A stretch of DNA of 64,000 nucleotides from Arthrinium phaeospermum (taxonomy: Eukaryota; Ascomycota; Sordariomycetes; Amphisphaeriales; Apiosporaceae), in contig QYRS01000009.1 of the NCBI GenBank assembly GCA_006503535.1, positions 930,001-994,000 of the forward strand, given 5' to 3'. Numbering within the stretch: position 1 is the stretch's first letter; the number at the start of each line of letters is the position of its first letter. Under the pieces are notes generated by a model. It saw nothing but the letters and a program-made list of their open reading frames with translations, made no database searches and had not been told where the DNA came from. A program made the translations under genes and the position numbers. This document shows positions 35,193 to 46,225 of the stretch, piece after piece.

Positions 35193-36845
35193 ATGGAAGG
35201 CAACACACACAATCCTAGCATGCCTGGCCGCCACCTCGGTGGGACCAGCGAAGACCACGAGTACGGCGGCACCAGCCGAAAGCGCAGCCGCCCCCACGAC
35301 CCTACCGACGATGACGGCAACGACACTAAGGAGGCCAAGGCAGCCACCCAGTATGCCGACCTGGACGAGTCGACTGGAACTTTCCGCGTCGATCACCTTG
35401 GCAACCTGTTGCTAATGGAACATCACCACACCATCCCCTGCGCCGCGGTCGACAGACGCAATGCGGTCATCAAGCAGACCCAAGTCCCCGGCGAAACCCG
35501 CGCCGCCTGGTACGGCACATTCACGCACTTCGCCGGCGCCAAGAAAATGATCAACGATTTCTTCCATGGCCGGTCCGACAGTACCCCGGTCGCAGTAACC
35601 ATTGCCGACCTGAACCAGGACGTGGAAATTGCCCCGCCTTCCGACAGCGGCATCACGCTGCCACTGCTTCCGCTGCTAAGCAACAGCACCTACCGGCTGC
35701 CCAGACAGCCTGGCGACACGAGTGAGCTCATTTGGCAATGCGCCAATTGCGGTCGTTTCGGCCACACATTGGGCGACTGTGTCGTCCCCTCATACGATGG
35801 CGGAGACATTGATGGCTGCCCCATGTGCAACACCAAGGAGCACTCCTTTGACCAGTGCCACAATATGACGTACATGAACGGTGAGCTGCTGATCCGTGTC
35901 CTATGGTTCCGCCGCAGAGGTAAGTGTCAGATTCGCTCTGACAAGGAAATCTACATCCTCTTTCAGCAGTTCATTGAGCACGAGAAGAGCCAAGGTCGCG
36001 ACGTTGCGGAGAGCCTCAGCTCGATTCCCCCGTGGACGAGGGCTTTCGCCTTCAACGTCCTCAGCGACGAGGACAACGTCAAGAAGCTGCGGGAATTCGA
36101 CTACCGCTACATCAACCGGCCCGTCCACGCGGACAACACCCTTACGGTGGAAAAGATTTTGGGAAGCCGGATCTCTTCCTCGTACTCTTTCTGGCTGGAA
36201 AGGAAGATGGCAAGAGAAGGTAAGGGCAAGCAGGTCCAACAACCCGCCCCGGCAGGTCTTGTATATGTTGAGAGCATGGCTCAGCAATCCTCGGCGCCTC
36301 CTGCGCCCGCCCCGGGCTTCCAGCAGCACGGTGAGTCAATGCAGCCTCCGGGCCAGCTGTACCCGCCGCCACCACAGATGGGACCGCCTGTCCCTTTTCC
36401 TCCGGGCCCTCCTCCGAACTTCCAAGAGATGATCACGATGCTCTGCTCGACATCCAAGGAGAACGGTAGACTAGCAGGTGAGGTGAAGGATCTGGAGCGC
36501 AAGAATAAGCGCCTGCAGGAAATGAACAGCAACCTCGACGAATCGGTAGCGGAGCTGCACGCGGCCAAGGCCAATGCCGACAGCACTGCCGCCAGCGCTC
36601 TCAAGGAGCTATCCGAGACCCGGTCAACTGTCGCGCAGACCAAGGAGAAGCTCCGGGCGACCGAGGCGGAGCTCAACCAGACCAAGGTAGACCTAGGTGA
36701 GTCGATGCGCACGGCACACGCACTTTCACAAAGACTATGGGACCCCCGTCCGGGTCAAGCTGTTGTGGAGCATGTGGAACCCACCACGCCGAGAAACATC
36801 TTTGGCGGACCCATACGGCGCAAGCAGGACGAAGCGGACTCCTGA
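35193..36845 (+). CDS. Double CCHC zinc-knuckle, coiled-coil protein
   Basis: The open frame from the ATG at 35193 encodes 550 residues. Two zinc knuckles with the spacing C-x2-C-x4-H-x4-C lie close together near the middle: 'CANCGRFGHTLGDC' and 'CPMCNTKEHSFDQC'. A Pro-rich linker ('PPPPQMGPPVPFPPGPPP') follows, then a long coiled coil with heptad-like Glu/Lys/Leu content over the last 130 residues. The N-terminus is basic and disordered ('RKRSRPHDP'). Zinc knuckles bind single-stranded nucleic acid, so an RNA- or DNA-binding role is likely. No reverse transcriptase, integrase or protease frame is nearby, so it is not an active retroelement, though the knuckle pair recalls Gag proteins. An intron-like GT-AG segment at 35920-35966 is 47 bases long and would break the frame, so I keep it as coding. 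Confidence 0.78.
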   Translation: MEGNTHNPSMPGRHLGGTSEDHEYGGTSRKRSRPHDPTDDDGNDTKEAKAATQYADLDESTGTFRVDHLGNLLLMEHHHTIPCAAVDRRNAVIKQTQVPGETRAAWYGTFTHFAGAKKMINDFFHGRSDSTPVAVTIADLNQDVEIAPPSDSGITLPLLPLLSNSTYRLPRQPGDTSELIWQCANCGRFGHTLGDCVVPSYDGGDIDGCPMCNTKEHSFDQCHNMTYMNGELLIRVLWFRRRGKCQIRSDKEIYILFQQFIEHEKSQGRDVAESLSSIPPWTRAFAFNVLSDEDNVKKLREFDYRYINRPVHADNTLTVEKILGSRISSSYSFWLERKMAREGKGKQVQQPAPAGLVYVESMAQQSSAPPAPAPGFQQHGESMQPPGQLYPPPPQMGPPVPFPPGPPPNFQEMITMLCSTSKENGRLAGEVKDLERKNKRLQEMNSNLDESVAELHAAKANADSTAASALKELSETRSTVAQTKEKLRATEAELNQTKVDLGESMRTAHALSQRLWDPRPGQAVVEHVEPTTPRNIFGGPIRRKQDEADS

Positions 36846-37818
36846 GTCCGTCCGCCTCGTCATTAACGTAAGTTTCTCCTTTGCTACACACAAGTAACCC
36901 TCAGCAACCAGCGCCCTTGTTTGGCCTGGACATAGAAAAGCTCTTCATACGAGTAGATAAATACACTAATAGTGAAGATTTGACACTACAACCTGTTCCG
37001 TATATGCGTATGTGACTGTGCTTGATCTAGTGCCCTCGATACTCTGTCACACATGTAATAAGAATCTACTTGCTACTCTGCCCGTCGAATTTGTAGTTCA
37101 TTCGGTCATTCTTTACATTCCATATCGTTTCCCATTGGCGGGCCCGGGCGCAACACGGTCCAGTGACGATGCTTGTGGATAAGCGATATGATATGATGGC
37201 GTGTCCACACCATCATTGCCTTGTATGATGTGCCAACGGGAGAAGGGAAGCCGGATTTTCGTAGGGCTGTAGTGGTCCCTGGGGAGATTGGATAGACCAA
37301 GGAAAGATACATACCCAATATGTCAGATATGACGAGCATATCTATTTGCTCACTTAAACGTGCGTGGGCAAGTGCTGCCGGCTATCGCACTGTTTAAGAG
37401 CAAATCAATTTGTTCTCACAACAGGCGAAGATGTGAATAATTTACCCCCGGGCAAGTGCTGCCGGCTATCGCACTGTTTAAGAGCAAATCAATTTGCTCT
37501 CACAACAAGTGAAGATGTATATAATTTGCCCCCGGGCAAAAAGCCGGATTGCGTACTATGAAACCGAGCAAATAAGTTTGATCGGTTGAAGTTCCACAAA
37601 AAGTTCCATTTGCCCCCTGAATTTTCAGCTTGTCCGTCGTAGAAACAGCGAGCAAACTAATTTGCCCCCTCAAAAGGCATTTGCACACTGCCGCCTGGTA
37701 TGGCCTTCGCCTGATGCTACTGTGACTTAACGAGCACAATGTAGAAATGCGCGATGGTTAAATCTATTCATGTTAGAGTCTCATTTCTATCCGTCACAAG
37801 TGCACTGCCAGTCGAAAG
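36846..37818. other. Convergent intergenic region containing the 84-base repeat array
   Basis: No gene is supported. The right half holds the decaying tandem repeat described separately at 37334-37740. Confidence 0.5.
37334..37740. repeat. Decaying 84-base tandem repeat with 18-base palindromic core
   Basis: Two nearly identical 84-base units start at 37366 and 37450, and a third begins at 37534 before diverging. Each carries a palindrome of the form GAGCAAAT-N2-ATTTGCTC. Its copies start at 37398, 37482, 37566 and 37650, exactly 84 bases apart, even where the rest of the unit has diverged. Another copy starts at 37334 and a remnant at about 37732. The copy at 37482 is perfect. Confidence 0.85.
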
Positions 37819-38809
37819 TTACAGCATAGACTCCGAGCGTCTGACAACCGCATCCTGTGCGCAGGACATCAGTAGCTCACCCGTCGCCCGGCTCCAAAGG
37901 CGCTGGTCAGCACTGATCCGCCCGTTCGCCTCCCATGATATACCACTCTCACATACCATCCACTCGTCGACCTTGGCCGTAGGGACGTGAAAGGAGATGC
38001 GGCTGCTGAGGCTGACCGTCATGGCCAGGCGTCTCCATTCCGTAGGTACTGATTCCCATTTCGCAAACACCGACAGCTCGAAAAGCGATTGGTCGGACAA
38101 AAGAGCCAGTGATGCAGTGTTGGTTGCAGCGGAGAGTGTCAAGGGACTGGTTGCAGTGGCCCGGACGTATCCATAGGCGCGCGCCTGTGAGGGGTCGCAC
38201 CCGGACTTGAAAGGGAGCAGCCGCCAGTCGAATGGGTCTTCAGCCTTGATGCCTAGTCGTGACAGCTTCTTCTCATCTACGATCTGAAATTGCATCTGCA
38301 CGAAGCCCTGTCTTGGCAAGTCATTGGGGGCAAATCCTCCGATGTCCGGCATAGGATCCGCAAATGTTGGGCGGTTATTGGTTCCAGCCTCCACCGGGCG
38401 GGGCCGCTTCTGAAAGGCCATGATCGACATAAAGAGACAGGGGCCGCCTTGGGTGACTCGGACAACGCGGGTGCAGTAACTGCGCCCGTCGGCGATACGT
38501 TCGACATGGTAGGTAGTCTTTCCCTTAGCCTTGACGGGGCGAAGAAAAGACGATTGCGACGAGTACAGGTCGAAGCCGCCCGGTATCGTAGCGCTGGCGG
38601 CAGATACGGCCTGGCCAATCACCGAGCCGCAAATGCGCCGTCACCGATGGGTTGCTGTATAAGGGGTCTAAGTCGTTTGGTTAGTGCGTAAGCAGCAGTG
38701 AAGACGAAGGAGACTTGGTAGTATACCCTTCGTTGACATAAATGTCAAGTGTCGACTCAGGCAGCTGAGCGACAGAGACGAGCGCCTCTAGTAACGATGA
38801 TGGCGCCAT
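37819..38809 (-). pseudogene. TesB-like acyl-CoA thioesterase with an apparent frameshift
   Basis: The minus strand reads exon 1 at 38809-38727 and exon 2 from 38667 to 37819. Exon 1 gives 'MAPSSLLEALVSVAQLPEST'. Exon 2 starts 'PLIQQPIGDGAF' and, after a shift of one base at about 38630, continues 'GSVIGQAVSAAS'. The remaining 260 residues are clearly a double-hotdog acyl-CoA thioesterase: 'VERIADGRSYCTRVVRVTQ' is the first hotdog signature and 'DQRLWSRATGELLMSCAQDA' the second. The family expects Gly-Gly-Ser/Ala-Val-Ile-Gly-Gln at the break, which one extra G after TTT would restore. So the gene is either freshly broken or misread. Working relatives release fatty acids from CoA in peroxisomes or cytosol; no clear peroxisomal SKL-type end is seen. 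It is not part of the PKS-NRPS cluster by distance. Confidence 0.68.
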
Positions 38810-39202
38810 TGGTTAACCGAAAAGTGTGTCGTTGGGCCACTTGAAAGTAAGGAGGAAGTCGGGGTTGAAAATGGTCATGCACATGATGCAGCAATAGATG
38901 GGCAAATCGACTTCCCCACCTACTGCTGATCCTTGTCAATGTTACTCCCGGCACAGATTCGGGTTGAACGTGGCGAACATGCGAGGATGGGACTATTGCG
39001 GGTGTGTATGGGTAATCCCACGTCGAAATACTACCTTTTGGTCCCGAGGCTTTGGTAACACCAACCCTGGGTTACTCGAACCATTTCAGTGCCTAAATCT
39101 CCATGGACCAATCGTATTTGCCGTAGTGAAACGAAGGCCGTCCCTTACATCGATTACCAAATTGCATACGCCAACAATAACCTTCACTCGTAAGGCTGTA
39201 GA
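38810..39202. other. Intergenic region
   Basis: These 393 bases lie between two minus-strand genes and show no supported gene or repeat. Confidence 0.35.
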
Positions 39203-40900
39203 TTAGGTACCCCCTGCTTGTTTATCAACTGTCCCCTTAGGCTCATCCTGACTCCCAGCCATCCCAAACTCCGTCTCCAGCTCCGTCCGCATCGGCATCT
39301 CTTTAACCAGAAAGGTAAGAAGGAAACCCAAAAGGGCGAACGCAAGACCCACTTGCCAGCACAGCCTTAGACTGTCGACGTAGATGCCTTTCACGATCCC
39401 TTCGAGGCCCGCGTCCTCGCCTAAGCCCAGCGTAGAATACAAAGAGCCGCCGGCCGCCAGCGTATAAGCTCCCCCGTTGGCCAGCAGCGCCCGAGCCCGA
39501 TCGTGATCGGGTAGTCGGACGTCGACCAACAAATCGGCTTTGGTGTTGAAGACGGCTAGGGGAATCGCTGCTCCCCAGATGGTGCCGAACCCGCGCATGA
39601 ACGCCCACGTGGCCGTACCGACGGCCACGTCGGACTCGGGTAGGGGAGTCAGGATTGTCGGCAGGGTCAAGGGCGTCACGATCCCGATGGCCAGCGCGCC
39701 AATGATCTGGGTCCCCGCCCAGTATCCGGTGGAGGTCCCTTCGTCGAGCCGGGTAAAGAGCCCCATGGCGATGGGGAAGATGGCGAAGCCGAGCATCAGC
39801 AGGGGTCGATAGCGCCCTATCTTGGACATGACGCCGCCGCTTATGATGGTGAATGGCATGCAGACGGCAGCAGTGGGTAGGATGTCCACGCCCGATTGGA
39901 AGGCGGAAGCCCCCAGAACGGCCTGGAAATACACGGGCAAGACGAAGAGTAGCCAGTACACTAGCATGTTGTGTACAAAGGCGCACCAAAAGCCGGCAAG
40001 CGAGGTCCGGTTGGCAAACAGCCGGAGTGGTGTCATCGGCGTAGAGATTTTCGTTTCGAGGACCAAGAACAGGCCGAGGCCCGCGAGCCCGAGCACCAGC
40101 GGCAGGATGGTCCGCCACGAGGACCACGGCTGTTCGCTGCCACCCCAAGTAAGCGAAAGTAGGATCGACGTCACGGCGGCAACCAACAAACAGTTGCCCG
40201 CCCAGTCGACTCTCCTGAGCGACTTGGTAGATAGACTCGATCCCGGTGACGAAGCTCCAAGTGACACGAGCACCATGGCCAGCGTCAGCCCGGCCAAAGG
40301 CAGATTCAAGTAGAATATCCACCGCCACGTCGCGTAAGTCGCCAACGCCCCGCCCACCAGGGGCCCGACGGTAGTGGACACGGCGTACACCGCAAACACG
40401 AGCCCCATGAACCGGCCGCGCTCGCGCAGCGGCACCAGGTCGCAAACGACCATCTCCACGAGCGCGTTGAGGCCGCCGCAGCCGATCCCCTGGATAGCGC
40501 GGCCGAGGACCAGTATACCTAGATTGGGGGCGGGCCCGGCGATGGCCGACCCGGCCGCGAACACGGCGAGGGCGGCGATGGTCAGGGCGCGGCGGCCGAA
40601 GAGGTCGGCGGTCTGGCCGAAGAGGGGGGTGAAGGCGGTGGTGGTCAGCAGGTACGCGTTGGCGATCCAGGGGTAGCCCTGGCTCGTGCCGAGGTCGTGG
40701 ATCATGGAGGGCATGGCGGTCGAGACGGCGGTCGCGTCTAGGCCGGCTAGGAGGCTCGCTACGGCCATGGAGGTCATGATGGCCTCGCGGGTTGTCAGTA
40801 TAGGGCTCATGGGTCTTTGGAAGAGCCTGCTACTCACCCAGAAACGCCATCCACGACCGGCAGATGCTGTTTCGCTTGTGAATTGTTCATGCACCCCCAT
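39203..40900 (-). CDS. DHA2-type MFS multidrug transporter, 14 helices
   Basis: An intronless gene encodes 565 residues. It shows the hallmarks of drug:H+ antiporter family 2: 'LLAGLDATAVSTAMPSM' in helix 1, 'WIANAYLLTTTAFTPLFGQ' in helix 2, 'GRRALTIAALAVF' after the first loop, motif C-like 'GPLVGGALATYATWRWIFYLNLP', and a long second half with 'GVDILPTAAVCMPFTI'. Hydrophobic segments number about fourteen. The protein sits in the plasma or vacuolar membrane and exports small molecules by proton antiport. The first Met at 40900 gives a 35-residue cytosolic head; a Met at about 40810 is an alternative. The neighbour on the same strand is the damaged thioesterase. Whether the two once formed a small metabolite locus is guesswork. 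Confidence 0.9.
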   Translation of the reverse strand: MGVHEQFTSETASAGRGWRFWVSSRLFQRPMSPILTTREAIMTSMAVASLLAGLDATAVSTAMPSMIHDLGTSQGYPWIANAYLLTTTAFTPLFGQTADLFGRRALTIAALAVFAAGSAIAGPAPNLGILVLGRAIQGIGCGGLNALVEMVVCDLVPLRERGRFMGLVFAVYAVSTTVGPLVGGALATYATWRWIFYLNLPLAGLTLAMVLVSLGASSPGSSLSTKSLRRVDWAGNCLLVAAVTSILLSLTWGGSEQPWSSWRTILPLVLGLAGLGLFLVLETKISTPMTPLRLFANRTSLAGFWCAFVHNMLVYWLLFVLPVYFQAVLGASAFQSGVDILPTAAVCMPFTIISGGVMSKIGRYRPLLMLGFAIFPIAMGLFTRLDEGTSTGYWAGTQIIGALAIGIVTPLTLPTILTPLPESDVAVGTATWAFMRGFGTIWGAAIPLAVFNTKADLLVDVRLPDHDRARALLANGGAYTLAAGGSLYSTLGLGEDAGLEGIVKGIYVDSLRLCWQVGLAFALLGFLLTFLVKEMPMRTELETEFGMAGSQDEPKGTVDKQAGGT

Positions 40901-43215
40901 TGCGTGTTTCGGTAGCTATTGGGCTCACTATTTCTTATAAGCGTTTCAAAGGGTGAGAGTGCACTTGACGTGTTAAGACTCTTAGAAGTCGTGTGTTTCT
41001 ACCAAGGTGAAGTCTCAATATCCTAAGGCTCTAACGTTTATATAAACCCGTATATCGGTGGTTTTAGCACCGACACCGCCGACATGGCTGGATTGAAGCA
41101 GCCGACGGCCCAATGTTGCCCCATTGTCGCTGATGTTGGCTGTCCGGACGCAAGGAGGCGGGTACCCTTGTCAGACCTCAAAGAGGAAGCGTTGCTACGC
41201 TGGACCTCAAGGAAAGGCTGCAAGCAAATGAGCGTATCTGCCATCGCCTGAATACTTGCAAAATGCCCGGCGGCACTGCGCACGACGAGTCCACGTTCAT
41301 GCACAGCCGCAGACCAGAAACCAGATCACATCCACGGGGTACACCCACGAGGCACCCCCTGGCTGCCATACTCTCGGTGTTGGATTGCATATAGTGAGGT
41401 TCATGTGATCACGTGTTTACCTACCTACCGTAGTTCGAGACGTCGGCTACTACGAACAGCAAGCAGGAGGAGATTTTGCCTGACCAGGATCGTGACTGCC
41501 TTGACTGCCTCTTTAAGTACGTCTTTCCCAGCGCCGAGGCGATGCAAAGCGTCACAACAAACCCAGACTGGCCGACGGCACTCAAGGATGAGGACAAGTG
41601 GCTTGATACGTCGAGAGCGTTGGCGTCCGTTGTCGGAATCACGTCGTACCTGCTCAGCATGGACGAACGAAGTGTAATCATGGCGAAGAGAGGCCACCAC
41701 TTTATAGCTGCTGGCCAAAGTACGAAACAGCTTTCTGCTCATGCTCATGATAAATTGTAAGAACGATGCATCGGTCTTTTCTGTGATTGATGGACTTTGA
41801 TTAGCTCCGAGACCATAGGCCTGTCTTACGTGCAAAACTTGTTGGTCACACTGAATGCGGAGCTCGGTGAGCATCGATGGACGCAAAATCTCTTCATTTT
41901 CCACGTCAATCGAGTCTCTGGTCGAGAAACGTCGGCAATCTAATGTAACGTCGCTAAAGCCCATCCTTGATGCCAAGTCGAAGCATCGCGAACCCGACCT
42001 TTGGAGATGTTGCAATCCCTTTTGAGATTCTGGGGGCCGTGAGCACGTACTGCTAGGCGGCCTTTCCCCTGAACCAGATAATAGGATAGGGGAAGCGGTG
42101 CTTTGCAAGAACCACCATCACACCGCAACAAGCGTCATCGAAAACCAAGGGGAAACCAATGCAGTGGTGGGCATCTCGCCAAGCCCGGAAGATAGCGCGA
42201 TGAAAATTGATTTTGCCATATCAATACTACCTAAACTTTGATACCGAATTTGTCTTCTCTTGGATACTAGTAGCTATGGGGTATGGCCAGGCTGCATCGT
42301 CTGTGTGTTGCCATGCCATGCACGTGTATTGCAGGGGGCACGGACCTGACTCGTGCTTCCCGGACTTTAAGGTTGCATTAGGAACAAACACATGCATGGT
42401 GCATATTGCACAGTCGGTCGTAACGGCCAATCGAGTTTATCGCCTATTGCTAGACAAAGCAGTAATCATTTTCATCTCTCTCTTTTTTCTCGCTTTCATT
42501 TGGACAAAACACCGACTTGCTTCTGCCAATATCAAATTGCTCCTGTATCGGCCTCTCCTAGTCCCCTGTTGATCACTATCGCCGGGCAATCCCGAATATG
42601 GTTGGCTGGCCCGTGCCGTTTCTTCCACTGTAATATGTCACATGGAACGAGCTTTCTGATTGGCTACCAGGGCAGCGGCCGACCCGTCAAATCTGCAAGA
42701 TAATGTCGCACTCCACGCAGCCGATTCCACCAGGTACCCCATCATTGGCCGTTTCGAGCCAGCATAACACCGCCAAGGAGGTGTTAACTTCCTGATTATC
42801 GTGGTTCTGGCGGGGCGCGCCGTCTGTCGGCCGGCGGTCGCACTCAAAGGCCCGGTGATCTTGCCCATCCTCAGCTCCGCGCGTCGGGCAGACTGATAGC
42901 ATCGTCAATCGCCCCGAGGCCTTGGCCCTGTTCCGCCTACTATTATCTATCTGCCAGCGGGGTCTAGGCCCTGCTGAGGGCCCAGTATGTCCAACTCTTT
43001 TCAGGTTTGTCCCGTCTTTGCAGCGAGAAAGGTGTGTGCTTTTTTGTTGTTTGCAGAAAATTTGTCGGCTATCGGGGATCTTGGCTCGTGGTATTTAAGG
43101 CCCAGCGATGTTGCTGATCTGCTACTCGAGGGGTTTGGCTCGGTAGACCATCTTTCCTTGGTCCCTCAAAGCTTGTCCCGGCTCACTCTGAGCCCCCCTG
43201 GATCGTCCGACCACC
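40901..43215. other. Long intergenic region
   Basis: About 2.3 kb with only one candidate gene remnant (41476-41760). The rest has no frame with family resemblance. A TATA-like TATTTAAG lies at 43092-43099, about 115 bases before the tyrosinase start. Confidence 0.4.
41476..41760 (+). pseudogene. Possible EthD-like fragment
   Basis: A 94-residue frame contains 'YVFPSAEAMQSVTTNPDWP' and 'DEDKWLDTSRALASVVGITSYLL'. This layout recalls the second half of fungal EthD/dimeric alpha-beta barrel proteins, where an acidic 'DE..FLD' block precedes the last strand. The N-terminal half of such a domain is not found upstream, so this would be a truncated relic. The resemblance is weak and made from memory of the family pattern. 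The antisense frame here is longer but has no family features. Confidence 0.3.
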
Positions 43216-44649
43216 ATGCGTTTCTCTCTTGGCTCCGGCCTTCTGCTGCTCTCGTCGTCGGCCGCGGCCTACACGCCCGAGTCGACGGCCCAGACGGACG
43301 CCGTCGCGGCAAAGAGCTTTGACGCCCTCAGCCGGGCGGTGGCCGACGGGAGTCTGAAGAAGGAGCTCGCCACCCGGGGCGTCTCGCAAGAGTGCACCAT
43401 CGAGAATGCGGCCGTGCGGAAGGAATAGTACGTGACTATCATTCTCTATTAACGAAGCTTGCTTCAGGAACTACGTCCGTCGATCCCTGCTGACTAGCGG
43501 CTTCACGCAGTGCCGACCTCTCCGATGCGGAGAAGACGGACTACATCAACGCCGTCCGCTGCCTGATGACCAAGCCCTCCATCACGCCGCCCGAGGTGGT
43601 CCCCGGTGCCCGAACACGCTACGACGACTTTGTGGCCACCCATATGAACCTGACCCGGTCCATCCACATGACGGGCAACTTCTTGACATGGCACAGGTAC
43701 TAAAACCCCCTCTCCTCCTTTTCTTCCCCCCATAACACCCACTCTAACCAACGACACCTCGCCAGGTACTTCCTCCACACCTTCGAGACGGCCCTGCGCG
43801 ACGAGTGCGGCTACCAGGGCTACCAGCCGTACTGGAACTGGGTCAAGTCGTCGGCGGACCCGATCCACTCGCCCTACATGGACGGCAGCCCGACGTCGCA
43901 GGGCGGCAACGGCGTCTACGCCAACCACACCTGCACGCCCTTTGTCGGCAACTCGACCTTTTGCATCCCGCCGGGCGAGGGCGGCGGCTGCGTCGAGTCC
44001 GGACCCTACGGTGTCATCACCGCCAACATCTCGGCCACGGCGCCCACCTTCCTGCCCGAGGGCAAGGAGGTCCCGGTGGGGCCCATGTTTAGCTATAGCC
44101 CGCGCTGCCTCAAGCGGGATATCTCGCCTTGGATGACTTCGCAGTGGCTGACGGATAACGTAAGTTATTACCCCTTTATTACATATTCGATCTCATTGGT
44201 TGCATCCGCAGAAGAAGAAAAAGAAGAATTAATAAATCGCTGACTGACAAATCCAGCACACCATGGAGCTCTTCGCCAGCCCCACCCACGACATCGCCCT
44301 CTTCCAGGACCTCCTGCAGGTGGACCAGAAGCAAGGGCCCATCTGCGTGCACTCGGCGGGCCACTTCACCTGGAACGGCGACCCGGGCGGCGACGTCTAC
44401 AACAGCCCCAACGACCCGCTCTTCTGGCTGCTGCACGGCGGCGTCGACCGCGTCTGGTGGCTGTGGCAGAACCTCTCGCCCGTCGAGCGCGCGTTCCGGA
44501 TCGCGGGCACGCGCACCATGGCTAATGACCCGCCGAGCGCCAATAGCACGCTCGATGATTTGCTGGATATGGGGTTCAATGGGGAGAGCTCGCCGCTGCG
44601 GGAGCATGTTAGTACGGTGGGGGGGCCTTATTGTTATGTTTATGCTTGA
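43216..44649 (+). CDS. Secreted short tyrosinase (type 3 copper enzyme)
   Basis: Four exons (43216-43427, 43511-43696, 43766-44159, 44257-44649) give 394 residues. A signal peptide ('GSGLLLLSSSAAAYT') opens the chain. The CuA site is formed by His residues in 'FVATHMN', 'SIHMTGNFLTWHRYF' and the following Glu ('HTFE'). The CuB site is in 'HSAGHFTWNGDPGG' and 'NDPLFWLLHGGVDRVWW'. The protein ends shortly after the catalytic core with a C-terminal Tyr/Cys-containing tail ('PYCYVYA'), without the long shielding domain of cytosolic fungal tyrosinases, so it belongs to the short secreted class. It oxidises monophenols and diphenols to quinones outside the cell. Cys residues in 'HTCTPFVGNSTFC' and 'GGGCVES' can form disulphides. 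It sits alone, with long spacers on both sides. Confidence 0.93.
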
Positions 44650-46225
44650 GGGGTATCGTTGCTTGTCCTGCGGTGTTGCGGGCAGGGGCCACGATTGAGG
44701 TTCCTCGATATGAAAAACAAGTGTGTGGAAAAGGGGTAATGGTATAGAGCTATAGATGAGAAATGTTAATGTAATGTACGTCACCAAGAAACATGATTTA
44801 CCCAGCTACACTGCATCGTGAGGTTGGTACCTCAGCAATCTTTAAGCTCTCAATCAGTGGCTTGGATAAGGGGGGATGTAAAACGGCATAGGGGGGAATA
44901 ACCACTTACAACAAGTTGCTTACATTGGATATGGTATACTGCGTTATCCGTCGTTCGCGATTTCTTGCCTCTATAACATTAAGCTGCCTCCTTCGACTCT
45001 ACCATCAAAGCGCGCTCTGGCCAGACACGAGTCTTTCGTCTTCGATGGAAACCGATGCTGAGAATCTCCTGGATGGAGGTCATGAGAACCGGCTTGCAGA
45101 GCCGTCTCGTGGTGGTGCACACTTGCAGATCAATTCAGTTCGTAATTAGACCCTTGGCAAGTAGAACCTCGAGCTTGCGCGGGCCGGTGTTCCTTCACGC
45201 ATTGCATCCAGGGTAAATGGCAGCAAGCATGTTGTTTGCTGTCGATATTTCTTCCGGCGGTACCGGAGCAAGGGATGTTTGCCTTGGGCCTGGTGCCCGG
45301 CCGGTATTTAGATGAATTCGGAGACGGAGGGGGGTCCGAACCCTGCCCGCCCCCGACTCCGGCAATTGATCAGCACCCATTGGATCATCATTACTCTAAT
45401 CGATACGCTTGGCGGCATTAAGGACGTTGGTGTCCCGACCAGGTTCTGAGATCCGATCACCCGATTTGGCGCCTTCTTACTGGCGCGAAAACTGCTGCGG
45501 GCGGCCGTGAGGTTTCAGACAAGCATAATGATCGGCGCCGAGACCGACCGAACGGGACGCGCCCGCACGGTTTCTCATGCCGAATGCTACCCTGCGTCAT
45601 CAACGCCTTGCTTCGTTGGCGCGCAAACAACGACAATATTGCTTTTTCTTTGGTTCTCCCCCTCAAGTGGTTTCGTAATCGGCGATGTCTAGATTGGAAC
45701 CATGGGCGACCTCGACCAGGTTGAGCAAACTTGGGGAAGGGCAAAGGGAAGAGGGGATTCGTGCGAAAAGCCTGTCGGATGGGACGTGGGTAGTCCGGCG
45801 CCTGCGCGCATAATAGCTGATCCCTGCTTCCAACCTTGTCGCTCCCGTTATGTAAGGCTTTGACGGGTGACGGCAAGGGCTAGTCAGGCACCGGCAGCAC
45901 CTGATTCGCGGAAGAAGCATTGCACACCACAGGAGCTTCTTCCGGGCGAACGGTTGGGGTCAATGTCGTAACCGCTCGTGTCTATATGTAATACAAGGCG
46001 TGCATAAGGGGGAACCATGGGAAATGACTCGCACCCATATAAAGACCAGCACTGCTTCTCCGTTTCAGCGGATTGAGATCCATCACCACACCCGTGTTCC
46101 AACAGAAACAAACAACGTCCCGTGCCTAGCTTCGTATCCTTCTGGAATATTTAGAGTTCGTCTCATCATATTCCGAAAATAGCAACCCGCCAATCAACCA
46201 CGGACCCCTCTCCACCTCTCCCACA
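44650..46225 (+). promoter_or_regulatory. Intergenic region upstream of xylanase
   Basis: About 1.6 kb without a supported gene. Near the xylanase it contains a TATA box (TATAAA, 46038-46043) some 180 bases before the ATG and one GGCTAG word (45878-45883) that fits the XlnR consensus GGCTAR. XlnR control of xylanase genes is established in Aspergillus and relatives; a single site is weak evidence here. Confidence 0.45.

Noticed and set aside
35920..35966. GT-AG segment in the zinc-knuckle gene
   Set aside because: It is 47 bases long; removal would shift the frame and end the protein early, whereas the unspliced frame runs on for 290 more residues.
37366..37740. Tandem repeat considered as a CRISPR array
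   Set aside because: Units are contiguous and wholly repetitive with no unique spacers, and the genome is eukaryotic.
41425..42108. 227-codon minus-strand open frame
   Set aside because: No family features, starts and ends in gene-poor sequence, and the opposite strand gives a more protein-like peptide.
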